This document shows positions 33,326-45,116 of a stretch of DNA of 64,000 bases, in pieces. Every line of letters starts with the position of its first letter. Position 1 is the stretch's first letter. The DNA lies in assembly GCA_916049765.1 (NCBI GenBank), contig CAJZIX010000004.1, positions 1 through 64,000 of the forward strand, in the 5' to 3' direction. The position numbers and the translations under genes were made by a program. The DNA comes from an uncultured bacterium (GTDB lineage Bacteria; Patescibacteriota; Gracilibacteria; Absconditabacterales; Absconditicoccaceae). The notes below the pieces were generated by a model. It searched no databases. It saw only the letters and a program-made list of their open reading frames with translations, and was not told the origin of the DNA.

Positions 33326-34348
33326 ATGAACAAAACGGGAAAAATTATTTTTACTCTTCTAGGAGTCCTCTTGGGAGTAGGGTTTACTCTGCTTGGGCTG
33401 AATTACGCTCCTCAGTTCAGCTTTTTTTCTGGTAATTCAAAAGATCCTATAGAAGTTCCAAGTGAAGTTTCAGGAGCGCTTGTTTCTCCTCAAAAAGCCT
33501 ATCCTGGGATTACTCTCCAAGACTTGGCAAACTTAGGACTTGATGAGGAAGGAATAGATCAATATCTTTTTAATACTCTCCCTGAATGTCATTTCCCAAA
33601 ATTACAGTCACAGAAGGTGATCGTGATTGATGAGGTGGTAAACAACTGTAGCACCCAAGAAAAAAAAGGTCAGATTCCTGATGGTTTAGGAGGGGCTTGT
33701 TTTGATTGGCATGCCTATGATCGGGCAGGGGATCGCCTCTTAGCAATGAACGATAGAACCTGTCACTACGGAATTGATCCACAAGAAGCCATGCAACGCT
33801 GAGTAGAAACTACTTTCCTTTGTAAGGATACGAGCGATCCTAGGTATCAGATTTTTGGAACTTTATTTCAAGAGTCAGAAATGAATAGTGAATCTGCTAT
33901 CAAGAATGCTCAAATGGGAAATAAGCCTTTTGCACTTAAAAAAGCTCTAAAATCCTGACTTTTGAGTGCTACGATTCCGGATGTATATAATCTTGCTTCC
34001 CTTTATTGTACACGAGAAGACCCAGATTGTGCAGGTGTGTATGATGTCGGATCTTGGGCTGATAATAAGGGAAATTATTTCGTAGCTGGAGAAAGAGCTG
34101 ATCTTAAAGGGAAAACTATCTATGCGATCAATGATAAACTCTATTTTCCATGAGAAATGAAAGGAGAACTTCCAAGCTGAATTTCTAGTCCTGATCAGAA
34201 ATGGACTTCTCCTTGGCTCTTTGCAGGGATAAAAAATGGGAAGATTATTGTCAAGAAAATGAAAGACTATGTTCCTACAAGAAAAGAGCCTCTTGAGTAT
34301 ACCCTTGAGTCAAAGTTTACCTTAGAAACTTGTGAAGTTGATCTGTAA
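33326..34348 (+). CDS. anchored extracytoplasmic protein, paralog 2
   Basis: The 340-residue protein is a paralog of its upstream neighbour. It has a membrane anchor (KIIFTLLGVLLGVGFTLLGL), then NNCSTQEKKGQIPDGLGGAC, YCTREDPDC, GNYFVAGERAD, IYAINDKLYFPG and the C-terminal TLETCEVDL. The spacing of the cysteines is the same in both. The gap between the two genes is 25 bases, so they are probably co-transcribed. The function is unknown. The pair most likely arose by tandem duplication. Confidence 0.7.
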
Positions 34349-34393
34349 TCTTTTTTGCGTTTTCTTTGATAAAGACTTGGGAATTAAATTCTC

Positions 34394-34450
34394 TTGCAAT
34401 TAATCTTAATTTTTTTATAACAAAATAGCACCTATTTTATATATGTGATA
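34394..34450 (+). promoter_or_regulatory. groEL promoter with CIRCE-like operator
   Basis: A -35 box TTGCAA (34394-34399) and a -10 box TATAAC (34416-34421) are 16 bases apart. Four bases later follows an imperfect dyad TAGCAC-N13-GTGATA (34426-34450). The HrcA operator CIRCE has the core TAGCAC-N13-GTGCTA, so this differs by one base in the core. The same layout occurs before groES at 48141. Confidence 0.7.
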
Positions 34451-34508
34451 CTAATTGATAAAATAGGAGAAAAAATCAGACTTTTTATTCTTTTACAATA
34501 AGACACGA

Positions 34509-36167
34509 ATGCCAAAACACATTAAGTATGGTGATGAAGCCAGAAAAGAAATCTTTAGCGGAATGCAAATGGTTGCAGATGCCGTGAAGGTCACAATGGG
34601 ACCAAAAGGAAGAAATGTTATCCTTGAAAGATCCTATGGAGGACCTATTGTAACGAATGATGGAGTGACCGTAGCCAAAGAAATTGAACTTGAAGACAAA
34701 TCCGAAAACATTGGTGCAAGCATGCTCAAAGAAGCTGCTGAAAAAACCAATAAAGAAGCAGGAGATGGAACGACTACGACCGTTGTGCTTGCAGAGGCGA
34801 TGGCGAGCGAAGGACTCAGATATATCAGGTCTGGAGTCAATCCTTTCTCTCTTGGAAAGGGGCTTCATAAGGCGGTTGAGAAACTCGTAGCGGAAATTGA
34901 AGGAAAAGCCCAGCAAATCGGAGATAGTAAAGAAAAAATCAAGCAAGTAGCGACGATTTCTGCTCAAGATGAAGAAGTAGGAAATCTGATCGCTGATGTC
35001 TTTGAAGAGATCGGAAAAGATGGAACCATTACTGTTGAAGAGGGGAAATCTCTCGGTCTGACCAAGGAAATTAAAACCGGAATGCAATTTGATCAGGGAT
35101 ATTCTAGTCCTTATCTTGTAACTGATCCTCAGAGAATGGAAGCGGTAATTGACAAGCCTTATATCTTGCTTACTGACAAGAAAATTAGCTCTATCAAGGA
35201 GATTTTGCAGGTTTTGGAGGCAGTTGCTGCAACAGGGAAAAAGGATTTCGTGATTATTGCTGAGGATGTTGAGGGAGAGGCTCTGGCTTCTTTGGTTTTG
35301 AATAAAATCAGAGGAATGCTGAATGTTTTGACTGTGAAGGCTCCATGATTCGGAGATAGGAAAAAGGAAATGCTTCGCGATATCGCGGTAGTAACTGGTG
35401 CAACAGTGATTACAGAAGAGCTTGGACTTAAACTAGAAGATGCTACGATTGAGATGCTTGGAAGAGCTGATAAAGTGATTGCAACCAAAGACACAACCGT
35501 AATCGTAGATGGTAAAGGCGATCAGACTGCTATCAATGAAAGAGCTGATCAGATCAAAGCACAACTCTGAATGACCACTTCTGATTATGATAAAGAAAAA
35601 TTAGCTGAAAGACTGGCTAAACTCGTTGGTGGAGTAGCTGTCATTCAGGTGGGAGCTGCAACTGAAATGGAGATGAAAAACAAGAAATACAAGATTGAAG
35701 ATGCTTTGAATGCAACCAGAGCCGCTATTGAAGAGGGAATCGTTGCCGGAGGTGGAAGCGTCTTGCTCCAACTTTCAAAGCTTTTGGATAGCTTTAAATT
35801 GGAAGATGCTGATGAACAGGTTGCTGTGCAGATCGTGAGAGATGCAATCCAATATCCTGTTCGCCAAATCGCAAATAATGCAGGTTTCAAAGGAGATCGA
35901 GTAGTAGAAAAAGTAAAGGAATCTGAAGATTTCAACTACGGTTTTGATGCTAAAGAAGGAACTTTTAAAAACCTCTTTGAGGCGGGGATTATTGATCCGG
36001 CAAAAGTGCTGAGAGTTGCCCTTCAGAATGCAGTTTCTACTGCTGCAATGTTCCTTACGACAGAAAGTGTGATTGTAGATGCTCCAAAGGCAGAAGGTTG
36101 CTCTTGCAATCACGGAGGAGCTGATGCAGGAATGTGAGGTATGGGAGGAATGTGAGGAATGTATTAA
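34509..36167 (+). CDS. groL: chaperonin GroEL
   Basis: GroEL forms the double-ring folding chamber that works with GroES and ATP. The 552-residue product is complete. It has TMGPKGRNVILE, GDGTTTTVVLAEAM (the ATP site), the apical domain with EEGKSLGLTKEIKTGMQFDQGY, then VKAPGFGDRRK and EEGIVAGGG, and ends in a GGM-type tail. Four glycines are UGA: one in KAPGFGD, one after ADQIKAQL and two in the GGM tail. It stands alone, with groES 12 kb downstream. A CIRCE-like operator lies at its promoter, and a terminator follows the stop. Confidence 0.98.
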
Positions 36168-36196
36168 TTTAGAATTAAGAATTTAAAAATATTAGG

Positions 36197-36226
36197 AAAC
36201 TGACTTTCTTTGAAGGGTCAGTTTTT
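36197..36226 (+). terminator. terminator after groEL
   Basis: AAACTGAC and GTCAGTTT form an eight-base stem over a 12-base loop, followed by T-rich sequence. Confidence 0.75.
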
Positions 36227-36286
36227 CCTTTTGAAAATAGGAATGGGATTATTATAGTGTAGGAGTCTTTACCTGTAGATTAAATA

Positions 36287-36871
36287 ATGCAAATTACTTC
36301 TGTTACTTTTGTAAAATCTGCTTCTAAACTTTCAGAATGTCCATCTTCAGATTTTCCTGAAATTGCTGTGATTGGGAGATCAAATGTTGGAAAATCCTCG
36401 CTTATTAATTTTCTGATGGATAAAACGATTGCAAAAGCTTCTGATAAGCCATGAAAAACTCAACTCATTAATTATTTTTTCGTGAATGAAAGCCGATATT
36501 TCGTTGATCTTCCTTGATATGGCTATGCGAAGGTTAGTTTAGATCAGAGGAGAAAATGGATTGATGAGATTCATGGTTATTTTTTACAAAGAAAGCCGTT
36601 TATTTTACTATTAATTGATGGTTCTCTTCCTCCGCAGAAGATCGATTTAGAGTTTATCTCTGCACTTACAGAAGAAAGTCTGAATTTTGCTCTTATTTTG
36701 ACTAAAACTGATAAAGCAAATCAAAAAACACTCCATCAGAATATTAAACTCCTCAAACAAGCTCTTCAAAAGCAGATGTGAAAAGTCCCTGAGCTTCTGC
36801 TTTCTTCTACGACAAAAAAACAAGGAAAGGAGCAGATTCTAGCGTTTATTGATCAGCAAGTATTGGTTTAA
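36287..36871 (+). CDS. engB: ribosome biogenesis GTPase EngB (YihA/YsxC)
   Basis: EngB is an essential GTPase of large ribosomal subunit assembly. The 194-residue product has the family's length and G motifs: GRSNVGKSSLIN (G1), the switch with DKPGKTQLINYF, DLPGYGYAKV (G3) and LTKTDK (G4). The glycines of KPGKTQ and the first of LPGYGYA are UGA codons, both at invariant sites. It starts at an ATG 120 bases after the groEL stop, beyond that gene's terminator. Confidence 0.95.
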
Positions 36872-36928
36872 TTCTGTATCTTTAGGAGAAAATTCTAAAG
36901 CTATTTTATTTATTTTTGATGTCATACT

Positions 36929-38917
36929 ATGAAAACGAAACTTCTCAACGAACTTCAAAAACAAGGAATCCCAAATTTTTCCCTCTTCCAAACTTCGGAA
37001 GCGCTTGCAATCCTTCCTGAGTTGCTTTTAGAATTATTAGAGCAAGAAAAAGCTGATTTTCAAGCCTTAATCCAAAAAACCAATGAAAGTCTGACTTTTG
37101 AGGATTTTGTGCTAGAATCGCAACTTGCTTACCTCTGGAAAATCATCAATCATCTTGATGCAGTAGAAACGAATCAAGAAATCAGAGCGATTATTGCAGA
37201 TTTTAGACCGAAGTACGAGGATTTTGTGAATGAGGTGGCTTATTCTCAGTCTTATTATCAGAAGCTGCTCCGAGCAAGTGAACATTTTGAAAAGAATCCT
37301 GATCAGCAAAGGTGGTTTGATTTGACTTTGAAAGCCTTTGAGCAAAGGGGAATTGCATTGCCAGCAGAGGAGCAAGAACAGCTCAAAAATCTCAATAAAC
37401 AGCTTTCAGAGCTGGGAGAGAAGTTTCAGCATAATGTCGTAGATGAACAGTCAGCTTTTCTGCTTTATTTTGATGATGAGGCGGATTTTCAGGAGATGCC
37501 GGAGGAGCTCTTGGCGAAAATGAAGGCACTGGCTGGGGAGAAATGAGGGCTTGCAGTCAATGCTGATCCAAATTTGCTTCTTGCGGTAAGTAAATATTGC
37601 AGTAATCCAGAAATCAGAAAGCAGGTGGCTTTTCAGAGAGGGCAATGGGCGAGTGAGGGGAAATTTGACAATAGACCTTTAGCCTTGGAGCTTCTAAAAC
37701 TTAATCAAGAGAAAGCAAAGATTCTTGGCTATGTGAATGCAGGAGAAATGTTCCTTTGGGCGACGATGGCTCAAGATCCGGATCAGCTTTTTGATTTTAT
37801 CAAGCCGATCTCTGCCAAAGCAATGCAAAAAGCGAAATCTGAAGTGCAGACTTTGCAAGAGTATTTTCAGCTTCCAGATTTACCAAGCTATGATCTCGCC
37901 TACTATACGAGGAAGTACAAGGAAGAGCAATATGCCCTCAATGATGAGGAACTCAAGCAATATTTTGAGTTTGAGTCGGTTTTGAAATGGCTCCATAGCT
38001 TTGTATTCAAGTTTTTGGGAGTAGAGCTTCGTGCTAGAGCAGAATCAGCGTTTTGATCTCTTGGGCATGAAAGGCGATATGAAGTCTATCATCAAGGGGA
38101 GCTGGTGGCGTATTATATGCTAGATGCTTTTTATCGTAAGGGGAAAAGACCTTGAGCTTGGGCAGATTACCTGAGAGAGAAGGGGAATGGGCAGTTGCCG
38201 ATCGTCGTGAATGTCTGTAATTTCCAAAAAGCTGAATCCTGACCAAGTTTGCTCTATCTGAGAGATGTTGAGACGCTATTTCATGAGTTTGGACACGCTT
38301 TGCATGCGATGTTGGCGGGTTCTCCCTATGCGGAGCTTTCTGGATTTAATGTAGAATGGGATTTTGTAGAGCTTCCAAGTCAATTGATGGAAAATTGGGT
38401 GAGTGATCCTGAAGCCTTGAAAACTTTAGCAAAGCACTATCAAACTTGACTCCCAATGCCAGAAAAACTCATTCAAACCCTCCAAGATCTCAAAAGCTTT
38501 ATGATGGGAAACTGGGTAAGTAGGCAAAACGAGTTAGCTTTACTGGATATGACGCTTTATACTTCCCCTATCCCAAATTCGGTAGAAGAATTGGATCAAA
38601 AGATTCTTGAAATCGTGAATCAGTATTCCATTTTCCCAAGAGGGGAGGAGTACAAGATGTATTGTGCGTTTCTGCATATTTTCGGAGGTGGCTACGAAGC
38701 GAAGTATTATTCCTATATGCGAGCAGAGCTTTTGGAGGCTGATGTGTTTCAAACCATCAAAAAAGCCTGAATTTTCAATCCAGAAATTTGATCTGCCTAC
38801 AAAGAGAAAATCTTAATTCCATGAACTCGTAAACCAGCTTCAGAATTGTTCTTTGATTTTATGCAGAGAAAGCCAAGTGATAAAGCTTTGATGAAGAAGT
38901 ACGGACTTTTAGCTTAA
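36929..38917 (+). CDS. M3 family oligopeptidase
   Basis: This 662-residue zinc metallopeptidase matches oligopeptidase A/thimet-type M3 enzymes, which cut short peptides in the cytoplasm. The zinc site is TLFHEFGHALHAML, followed by the downstream glutamate region VELPSQLMENWV. Other conserved blocks are AYYTRKYKEEQY, NVCNFQKAES and the C-terminal FGGGYEAKYYSY. No signal peptide is present. It may recycle peptides in an organism that depends on outside amino acids. UGA glycines occur near 37545, 38056 and in the C-terminal part. Confidence 0.92.
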
Positions 38918-38972
38918 TTGGCTGAACAAGAGAGAAAATAATTTTTCCCTTTGATTGGAAGGTTTTATTTCG

Positions 38973-40115
38973 ATGAATAGTATGAAAATTGCGTTTGTAA
39001 ATTGCTGGACGATGCCGGGTGGTGTGCTCAATGTCCTTCAAGATTTGATGATCAAACAGCTGAGAAAGCATGGGAAGGAGGTGGAAGTCAGGCTTTTTAC
39101 GCTTATTTCGGATCGTGAAAATCTAGAATTACCCTTGCCATGAGGAAATGGAGCGATGGTAACGATTCCGATCGTGCAAACCTTACCAAAATGGATCAAT
39201 CAGATTTTTCTTTTTTTTACTAAGAGGAAAGTGAAGATTTTGTCGGGTATTTTTGATTATCGTAATTTGATGGTGTTTTATCCTCGGCTTATGAAACTCC
39301 TTTCTTTCAAGATCAAAAAACGAAAGCCTGATGAGATTCAGATTTCTTCTTTTGCTATTGCGAAAAATATTACGCCGATTCCGTGAGTGCCGACGCATCT
39401 GTATCTGCATTCTCCGATGCAATATATCTGGAGTCACTATGATGAATATAATGCAAGGCTGACTTGATGGAAAAATAGGCTCTTTAATTTTATCGTTCCG
39501 AGGCTTAGGAAATGGGATTTAAAGTTTCATCATTTTGATTCGATGGTTTGTAATAGTTATTATACTCAAGAACTGGCAGAGGAGCTTTATAGCCTCAAAA
39601 GCACGGTTTCCTATCCAAAGATCGCAGATCAGTATTGGTTTGCTTGAATCTCTCTAAAGCCGATGCCTTATTTTGTATATGTAGGGAGGCTGGTAAATTT
39701 TGTGAGGGAAACAGGCTTGATTATTCAGCTTTTTAATCATTTGAAATTGCCGTTGGTGGTGATCGGTTCTGGTCCTGATGAGGAGGAACTCAAAGCTTTG
39801 GCAGGTGAGACTGTTATTTTTACTGGATGGAATCCTGAAGGAATGACGGAGATTGTTAGAGATTCTGCTGGACTCATCAACTTGACGAAAGAGAGTTTCT
39901 GAATTTGAACGGTAGAGGCGCTTTTGATGGGAGTTCCAGTATTTGGTTTCGCTGAAGGTGCAACTGCAGAATTGGTCGATGAGGATTGTGGGGTTTTGAC
40001 TAAAAGCAAGAAGTTAGAAGATTTAGTGTCTGATTTTGAACTCTTTCGTAGTAAAAGGCGAGATAGAAAGCTGATTTCTGAGAGAATTAGAGAAAAAATG
40101 AGTTCTAATTCTTAA
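38973..40115 (+). CDS. glycosyltransferase, GT-B fold (GT4-like)
   Basis: The 380-residue protein moves sugar from an activated donor to an acceptor, probably a cell-envelope glycan. The N-terminal lobe begins MKIAFVNCWTMPGGVLNVL, the acceptor-side glycine loop. The C-terminal lobe has PYFVYVGRLV, VVIGSGPDEEEL and the E-x7-E type pair in KESFGIGTVEALLMGVPVFG, typical of GT4 enzymes. The start ATG at 38973 is chosen over an upstream TTG, and MKIAF three codons on is also possible. UGA glycines fill several spots of the donor-site motif. The acceptor is unknown. Confidence 0.85.
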
Positions 40116-40133
40116 AGAAGGTTTTATTTTTTG

Positions 40134-40158
40134 ACCACTATGTATTAGTGGTTTTTTT
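40134..40158 (+). terminator. terminator after the glycosyltransferase gene
   Basis: ACCACTA pairs with TAGTGGT over a five-base loop, then seven T. Confidence 0.75.
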
Positions 40159-40273
40159 AATATCAATTTTATCAACCATTTTTTTGACAAATGAATTTTA
40201 TTAAATAATTACTTGAAATACTAAAGAAAAATTTTATATTGGAGATGACTATTTAAAATCTTTTTTCAAAATA

Positions 40274-41263
40274 ATGTTCTTGAATTCTTTAGGTTTATAT
40301 TATTCTGCTCAAGAAGATTTAACACTTTCTCAGCTCAAAAAATGAGAGTTTGATACTGATGTTTCTACTGAGAAAATTCAAGCATATTGTGAGAAATATC
40401 AGATTTGATGTCTTGTGCAGTGAGATGAGTCTTATTCTTCAATTATAAATCGTTATGCACAGCTTCCCTTTTTGCTGTATTATCAGGGGAATCTAGAGCT
40501 TCTTAATCAGAAAATTTTAGGCGTAGTCTGACCAAGGAAACCAAGTGAATATTGAATTCAGGTTTTAGAGCTTTTTTTTGAAAAGGCAGCTCATTATCAG
40601 CTCGTTTCTCTCTCTGGTTTTGCGAAATGAATTGATCAAAAAGCACATCAGCTTTCTCTTTCTCATCATCTGCCAACGATTGCTGTTCTAGGCTGAGGTT
40701 TTCAGCATTATCTTCAAGGATCAGATCGTCATTTTCTCTCTGAAATTGTAAAAAATTGAGGGTTGATTCTTTCAGAGTTTAAACTTTGATTTCAACCTAC
40801 AAAGCGGAGTTTCCCACAGAGAAATAGGCTTATTGCAAGGCTTTCGGAGATGCTTTTTTTGCCTGAGGCAAGAGAAAAATCTGGAAGTTTAATTACGGCA
40901 GAGTTTGCTTATACGATGAAAAAGCCTGTTTATTCTGTTCCAGCTCCGATTTTTGCGCCACAAAGTGCTGGAATTTTTTCTAAAATGAATGAAAAAAAAT
41001 TAAAACTGATTACCGATTTTGATTCCTGTTTAAACGAGCATTTTTGACTGAGAGATAAAGTGCCGGTTGGAACTTCTCATGCATTGTCTGAAGTTCAAAG
41101 TCAGCTTTTAACTTTTCTTTCTCAGCATTGAGATATGAGTTTAGATACGCTTTTACCACATTTTAATTTGGGATATCAGCAACTTTTACAGGAATTAACA
41201 TTTTTGGAGATGAATAAACAAATTGATGAGATTTGACCTGGAATCTATAGAAAAAAGGCTTAG
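40274..41263 (+). CDS. dprA: DNA-processing protein DprA
   Basis: DprA binds incoming single-stranded DNA during transformation and loads RecA. The 329-residue product has the Rossmann-like core: GVVGPRKPSEYG, LVSLSGFAKGID, TIAVLGGGF, the FPQRNRLIARLSE block, EAREKSGSLITAEFA and a C-terminal winged-helix-like part. Many motif glycines are UGA, including VVGPRKPS and the GGGF pair. It is the clearest competence gene in the window, with a prepilin at 57612 as a possible partner. Confidence 0.93.
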
Positions 41264-41336
41264 AAAAATGATTTGCTCTTGAAAAAGAGGTCTTCTTTTT
41301 TTATGATTTATTGTGGTAATATAAAAAAGATAGATT

Positions 41337-41591
41337 ATGAAAAAATTATTAAAAATTGTAATTAAAAAATTAAGATCAACCCCTCTTCCTATTGTGAGGG
41401 AACGAGATCTAATTAGAGTTCCGAGGCCTTATTGTAGGGATTTAATGCCCTATGAAAAAACTCGTCAGCCTCAACAAAAAAAACTTCGAAAAGGTTACAA
41501 AAAACCTTTGATAAATAGGACTCGATACAAATGAATCCTTAAAAAAATTAAAGAGCTAGAAACTAGCTCTTTTTTTTGAAAGTATCAATAA
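41337..41591 (+). CDS. small very basic protein
   Basis: The 84-residue product is strongly basic (KKLLKIVIKKLRSTPLP, then RQPQQKKLRKGYKK), with two UGA glycines near the end. Its last 14 codons run through the terminator hairpin before a TAA. It may be a nucleic-acid-binding protein, but it matches no ribosomal protein I know. Overlap with the terminator and with the convergent gene weakens the call for the last part. Confidence 0.45.
41550..41577. terminator. hairpin terminator between convergent genes
   Basis: GAGCTAG and CTAGCTC form a seven-base stem with a three-base loop, flanked by A on the left and a long T run on the right. Confidence 0.75.
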
Positions 41592-42105
41592 TGAGCTGAG
41601 CAACCTCTTCAGGAGTTTTATCACTGGTATCAATCTTGAGATCATAGTTTGCGTCATCTCGGAGGTCTACGTTGTACAGTGATAAAAACCTGTTTCTATC
41701 GTCAGCATTTCTTTTTTTTGTAATTTCTAGTGCTTGTTCAGGAGAGTCGAAATTATCGGTAGTTCTCTGGTCTTTGCGAATTCTTTCACTAGCTACTTCA
41801 TCACGAATGTCTAGGAAAACTTTAAATGCTTTAGGCTGGCAGAGAAATCCTAGTCTGCTTTCCAAAATGATCGCACTTTCCAAAGGAAGGTTCTTTTGAT
41901 ATTCTTCATATTTGAGGTCGAATTCTTTCTGATTTTCTGGTTTTTCACCTAAAAGGTTGAATTCTGAAATACTCAATCCCATTTCTTCTGCGAGTTTTCT
42001 TTTGAGTGATCCAATAGAAATAATTTCATAATGTAGTTGCTCAGCTAGAATTTTTGAAACGGTTCCTTTCCCACTTCATGCTTTCCCTCCTAAGGTAATA
42101 ATCAT
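41563..42105 (-). CDS. cytidylate kinase-like protein
   Basis: The 180-residue product starts MIITLGGKAGSGKGTVSKIL, a P-loop whose central glycine is UGA. It continues with HYEIISIGSLKRKLAEEMG, ILESRLGFL and the lid-like VASERIRKDQRTTDNFDSP. The order and length fit the cytidylate kinase-like family (archaeal-type Cmk), which phosphorylates CMP or dCMP. The actual substrate cannot be told from sequence. The gene is convergent with the small basic ORF. Confidence 0.8.
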
Positions 42106-42286
42106 ATTTTTATAAGTAATCAATAAAATAGCTTTATTTTAGCTAATTCTCTTAGTTATTCAAGCTTTAGAATGATTTTTTGCTTGTTTTTTTGAAGTAA
42201 TAATATAAAATGTCACATTGGGTATTTTTTTGCGATAATAAGAAAAGCAGAAAATTGATTTTTTATCTTTGTAAATGTATATCACT

Positions 42287-44356
42287 ATGAAAGCTTTTTT
42301 TAGGTCTCTCTTTTCGTGGCTTTGGACAAAAAAATGGCGAGTTCTTGCTGTTTTACTTGTTTTGATTGGAGGAGCTTTTTGGATTGGAAAGAAGTATTTT
42401 TGAAAACAAGCTGATACCAGTATTGTGAGTGCTGATCATATTGTAACAACAGGTAGTGTCGGGAAAACACTTAATCTCGCTGGGACGACACAATTTGCTC
42501 ATGCTCAGAAATTAACTTTTGCTAATAAATGAAGAGTCACAAGTGTAAAGACAAAAATTTGAGCTCACGTGAAAAAAGGAGATGTTTTGGCTACGATTAC
42601 AACTGATGATTTAGATAGAAAGGTAGAAACTGCAAAGAAAGAACTCAAAAATAAGCAACTAGAACTCAGAAAAATTATTGATAAATCAGATAAAGCACTT
42701 GAGTTGCTTAAAGCTCAATCAAATTATGATCTTTTGATGGTTCAGAAACAAACTCTTCCTGGAGAACAACAGCTTGATGTTCAAACAAAAAAGTCTGATC
42801 TTTTAGAGACAGAAAGGTTGATTAAAGATAAAGAGAAAAATCTTAAAGAAGCTCAACAAGATTATGCTGAATTACTTTCTGGAAAGGCAGGTGCAAATAA
42901 TGCAGAGCTTGCTCTTTCTAAAAACGTAAGAACAAGAAATACATCCATGGAAAAGTTGATTAGGGCTTTTCGTGAAGAAGCTAGTAAATTGCAATCTACA
43001 TTAGATAATTATGATGCTGTTATGAAAATGACAGATCAATACGATTGAGAGGATCAGAATATTTATATTGGTGCAAGGGAACCAAGGCTTCTTAATCAAT
43101 CAAAAGAGCAATTTTGGAAGATACATAGTTATAAAAAGATTCTTAATGATCTTTATGCTCAATATTCTAAAATTCCTGTTGGAAGTATGACAGAAAATAG
43201 TATCCTTTCTTGATATTCAGTTTTTAAGGATCTTGGGATAGATTTAAGAACACGAGGAAAAATAAATTATGATCTGTTTATGGCAAGTATTGAATCTGAA
43301 GGGACGCTTTCAAAGGCAAAAAAGGAAGAATATGCATCATCATTTTGAACTACAATAGAAAATTTGGGATATGCTTATCAAGATAAATATCATGCTGCAG
43401 TAGAGACCTTAGCTGGATTAAAAGATTCTGATACTACGATTGAAGATGCTGCTGATAAAGTAGAAAAGTTGAAAATTGAGTTAGAAAATTTGAATATTTC
43501 CCTAAAAAAGAAAAAATTGGAGTTTGATGTAAATCAGAAAAAGTTATTTGTAGATGCAGCAGATCTTGAAAAAAAGATTCAGGATGCAAGACTTGATCTT
43601 GAAAAAGCTAGAGCATGAACAACCCAAAAGGATGAAATAGAAAGAATTCAGAATGAAATTGATAATGCTCAATTTGAGCTTACAACTTTAATGAAGCAGT
43701 ATGATGAATACAAAATTATTGCAAACTTTGATGGAGTTGTAACAAAACTTGATATGCAAGTTGGAGATAGCATTGAGGCGAATGCGAGTGCTGATACTCA
43801 GAAGTATATCTATGTAGAAACTCCGGATCTGCTTGAGGTGAAAATTGATGTTGATCAGATTGATATTGTTAAAATTAAACAGGGAATGAAGGTAGAGGTT
43901 ACTGTTGATGCTTTTCCTGATCAGGTATACTCTGGAGTTTTTTCAGAGATTGATACAATGCCAGAAGGGAATTCATATAAAGCAAAAGTAGTTTTTCAAA
44001 AAAATAATCCTGAGGAGAAAATTTTGGGTGGAATGAGTGCGAATGTAAAGGTAACTCTTGAAGAAGAAAGAGGAAAGCTTGTTGTCCCTAATCCAGCTCT
44101 TGCTGATAATGAAAGAGGAGAAAAGATCGTTCGTCTTAAGAAAGGAAATGATCGAGTCGATCAGGTAGTTGAAATAGGAATTTCTGATGATTCTAATACT
44201 GTTATTCTTTCTGGACTGAAACTTGGAGATACGATCAAAGGATTCTATATGAATGGAACTTCTATGGCTAATTTGGGACTTACTCAGGGACCGAGTGATG
44301 GAATAGATATTACTACTAATCCTGATGGAAGCATGAGTTATCAATATGGAGGATAA
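42287..44356 (+). CDS. MacA/HlyD-type periplasmic adaptor (membrane fusion protein)
   Basis: The 689-residue protein has one N-terminal membrane helix (LAVLLVLIGGAFWIG), a biotinyl-lipoyl-like half (VTSVKTKIGAHVKKGDVLA), a very long coiled-coil (about residues 110-460), the second half-motif (YKIIANFDGVVTKLDMQVGD) and beta-barrel segments (TVDAFPDQVYSGVFSEIDTM). It is far longer than E. coli MacA (about 370 residues), the extra length being coil. It heads a three-gene unit with an ABC ATPase and a FtsX-type permease, so it likely couples transport across the envelope. Confidence 0.85.
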
Positions 44357-44389
44357 TTATTATCAGATTTTATCATCAAAAAAACGAAA

Positions 44390-45076
44390 ATGATTCAAGC
44401 AAGTTCAGATTTCATTTCTCTTAAAGGCATTACCAAGACCTATGGAGAGAAGATGGCAGAACCTGTTTATGCCCTGAGGGGTGTTGATTTAGATATCAAT
44501 GATGGAGATTTTATTTCTATTATGGGACCATCAGGGTGTGGAAAATCAACCTTGATGAATATTGTAGGGCTTCTTGATGTTCAGACTTCAGGCTCTTATT
44601 TTCTTCGTGGAAATGAGGTAAAAAATCTGACTCCTGACCAGCAGTCTATGATTCGTAGGACAACGATCGGTTTCATTTTTCAGGGCTATAATTTGCTCAA
44701 GAGAATGGCGGCGTGGGAACAGGTTGTTTTGCCGCTTTCTTATATGGGAATCCCTTCTGGAGAAGCTAAAGAAAGAGCTTATGCGGCACTCAAACTTGTC
44801 GGTTTGGAAGGGAGAGAAAAAGCACTTCCCAACCAGCTTTCTTGAGGACAGCAACAGAGGGTTTGTATTGCGAGGGCCTTGGTGACTGATTCAGGACTTT
44901 TGCTTGCAGATGAACCAACTGGAGCTTTGGATTCCAAGACAGGAATTGAAATTATGCAGCTGCTCAAAAAACTGAATACAGAAAAGGGGAAAACGATTTT
45001 GCTTATTACCCATGATGCGAATGTTGCAGAATATGCAAATCAAACCATTCGTATTAAAGATGGACTCTTTGTTTAG
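44390..45076 (+). CDS. ABC transporter ATPase (MacB/LolD type)
   Basis: The 228-residue ATPase has Walker A MGPSGCGKSTLMNI, the signature LSGGQQQRVCIARAL, Walker B LLLADEPTGALDSKTG and the switch histidine LITHDAN. The first glycine of LSGGQ is a UGA codon. EPTGALDSKTG is typical of the MacB/LolD/FtsE group. It lies between adaptor and permease genes with gaps of 33 and 40 bases, and is surely part of the same transporter. A TCAGATTT motif is 27 bases before the ATG. Confidence 0.95.
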
Positions 45077-45116
45077 GATCAGCTTTTTTGATTTTATTTA
45101 AATATGTATCGGAAAT

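Noticed and set aside
34485..35087. 200-codon minus-strand frame inside groEL
   Set aside because: Shadow frame of GroEL. It would cover the groEL start and has no protein-like features.
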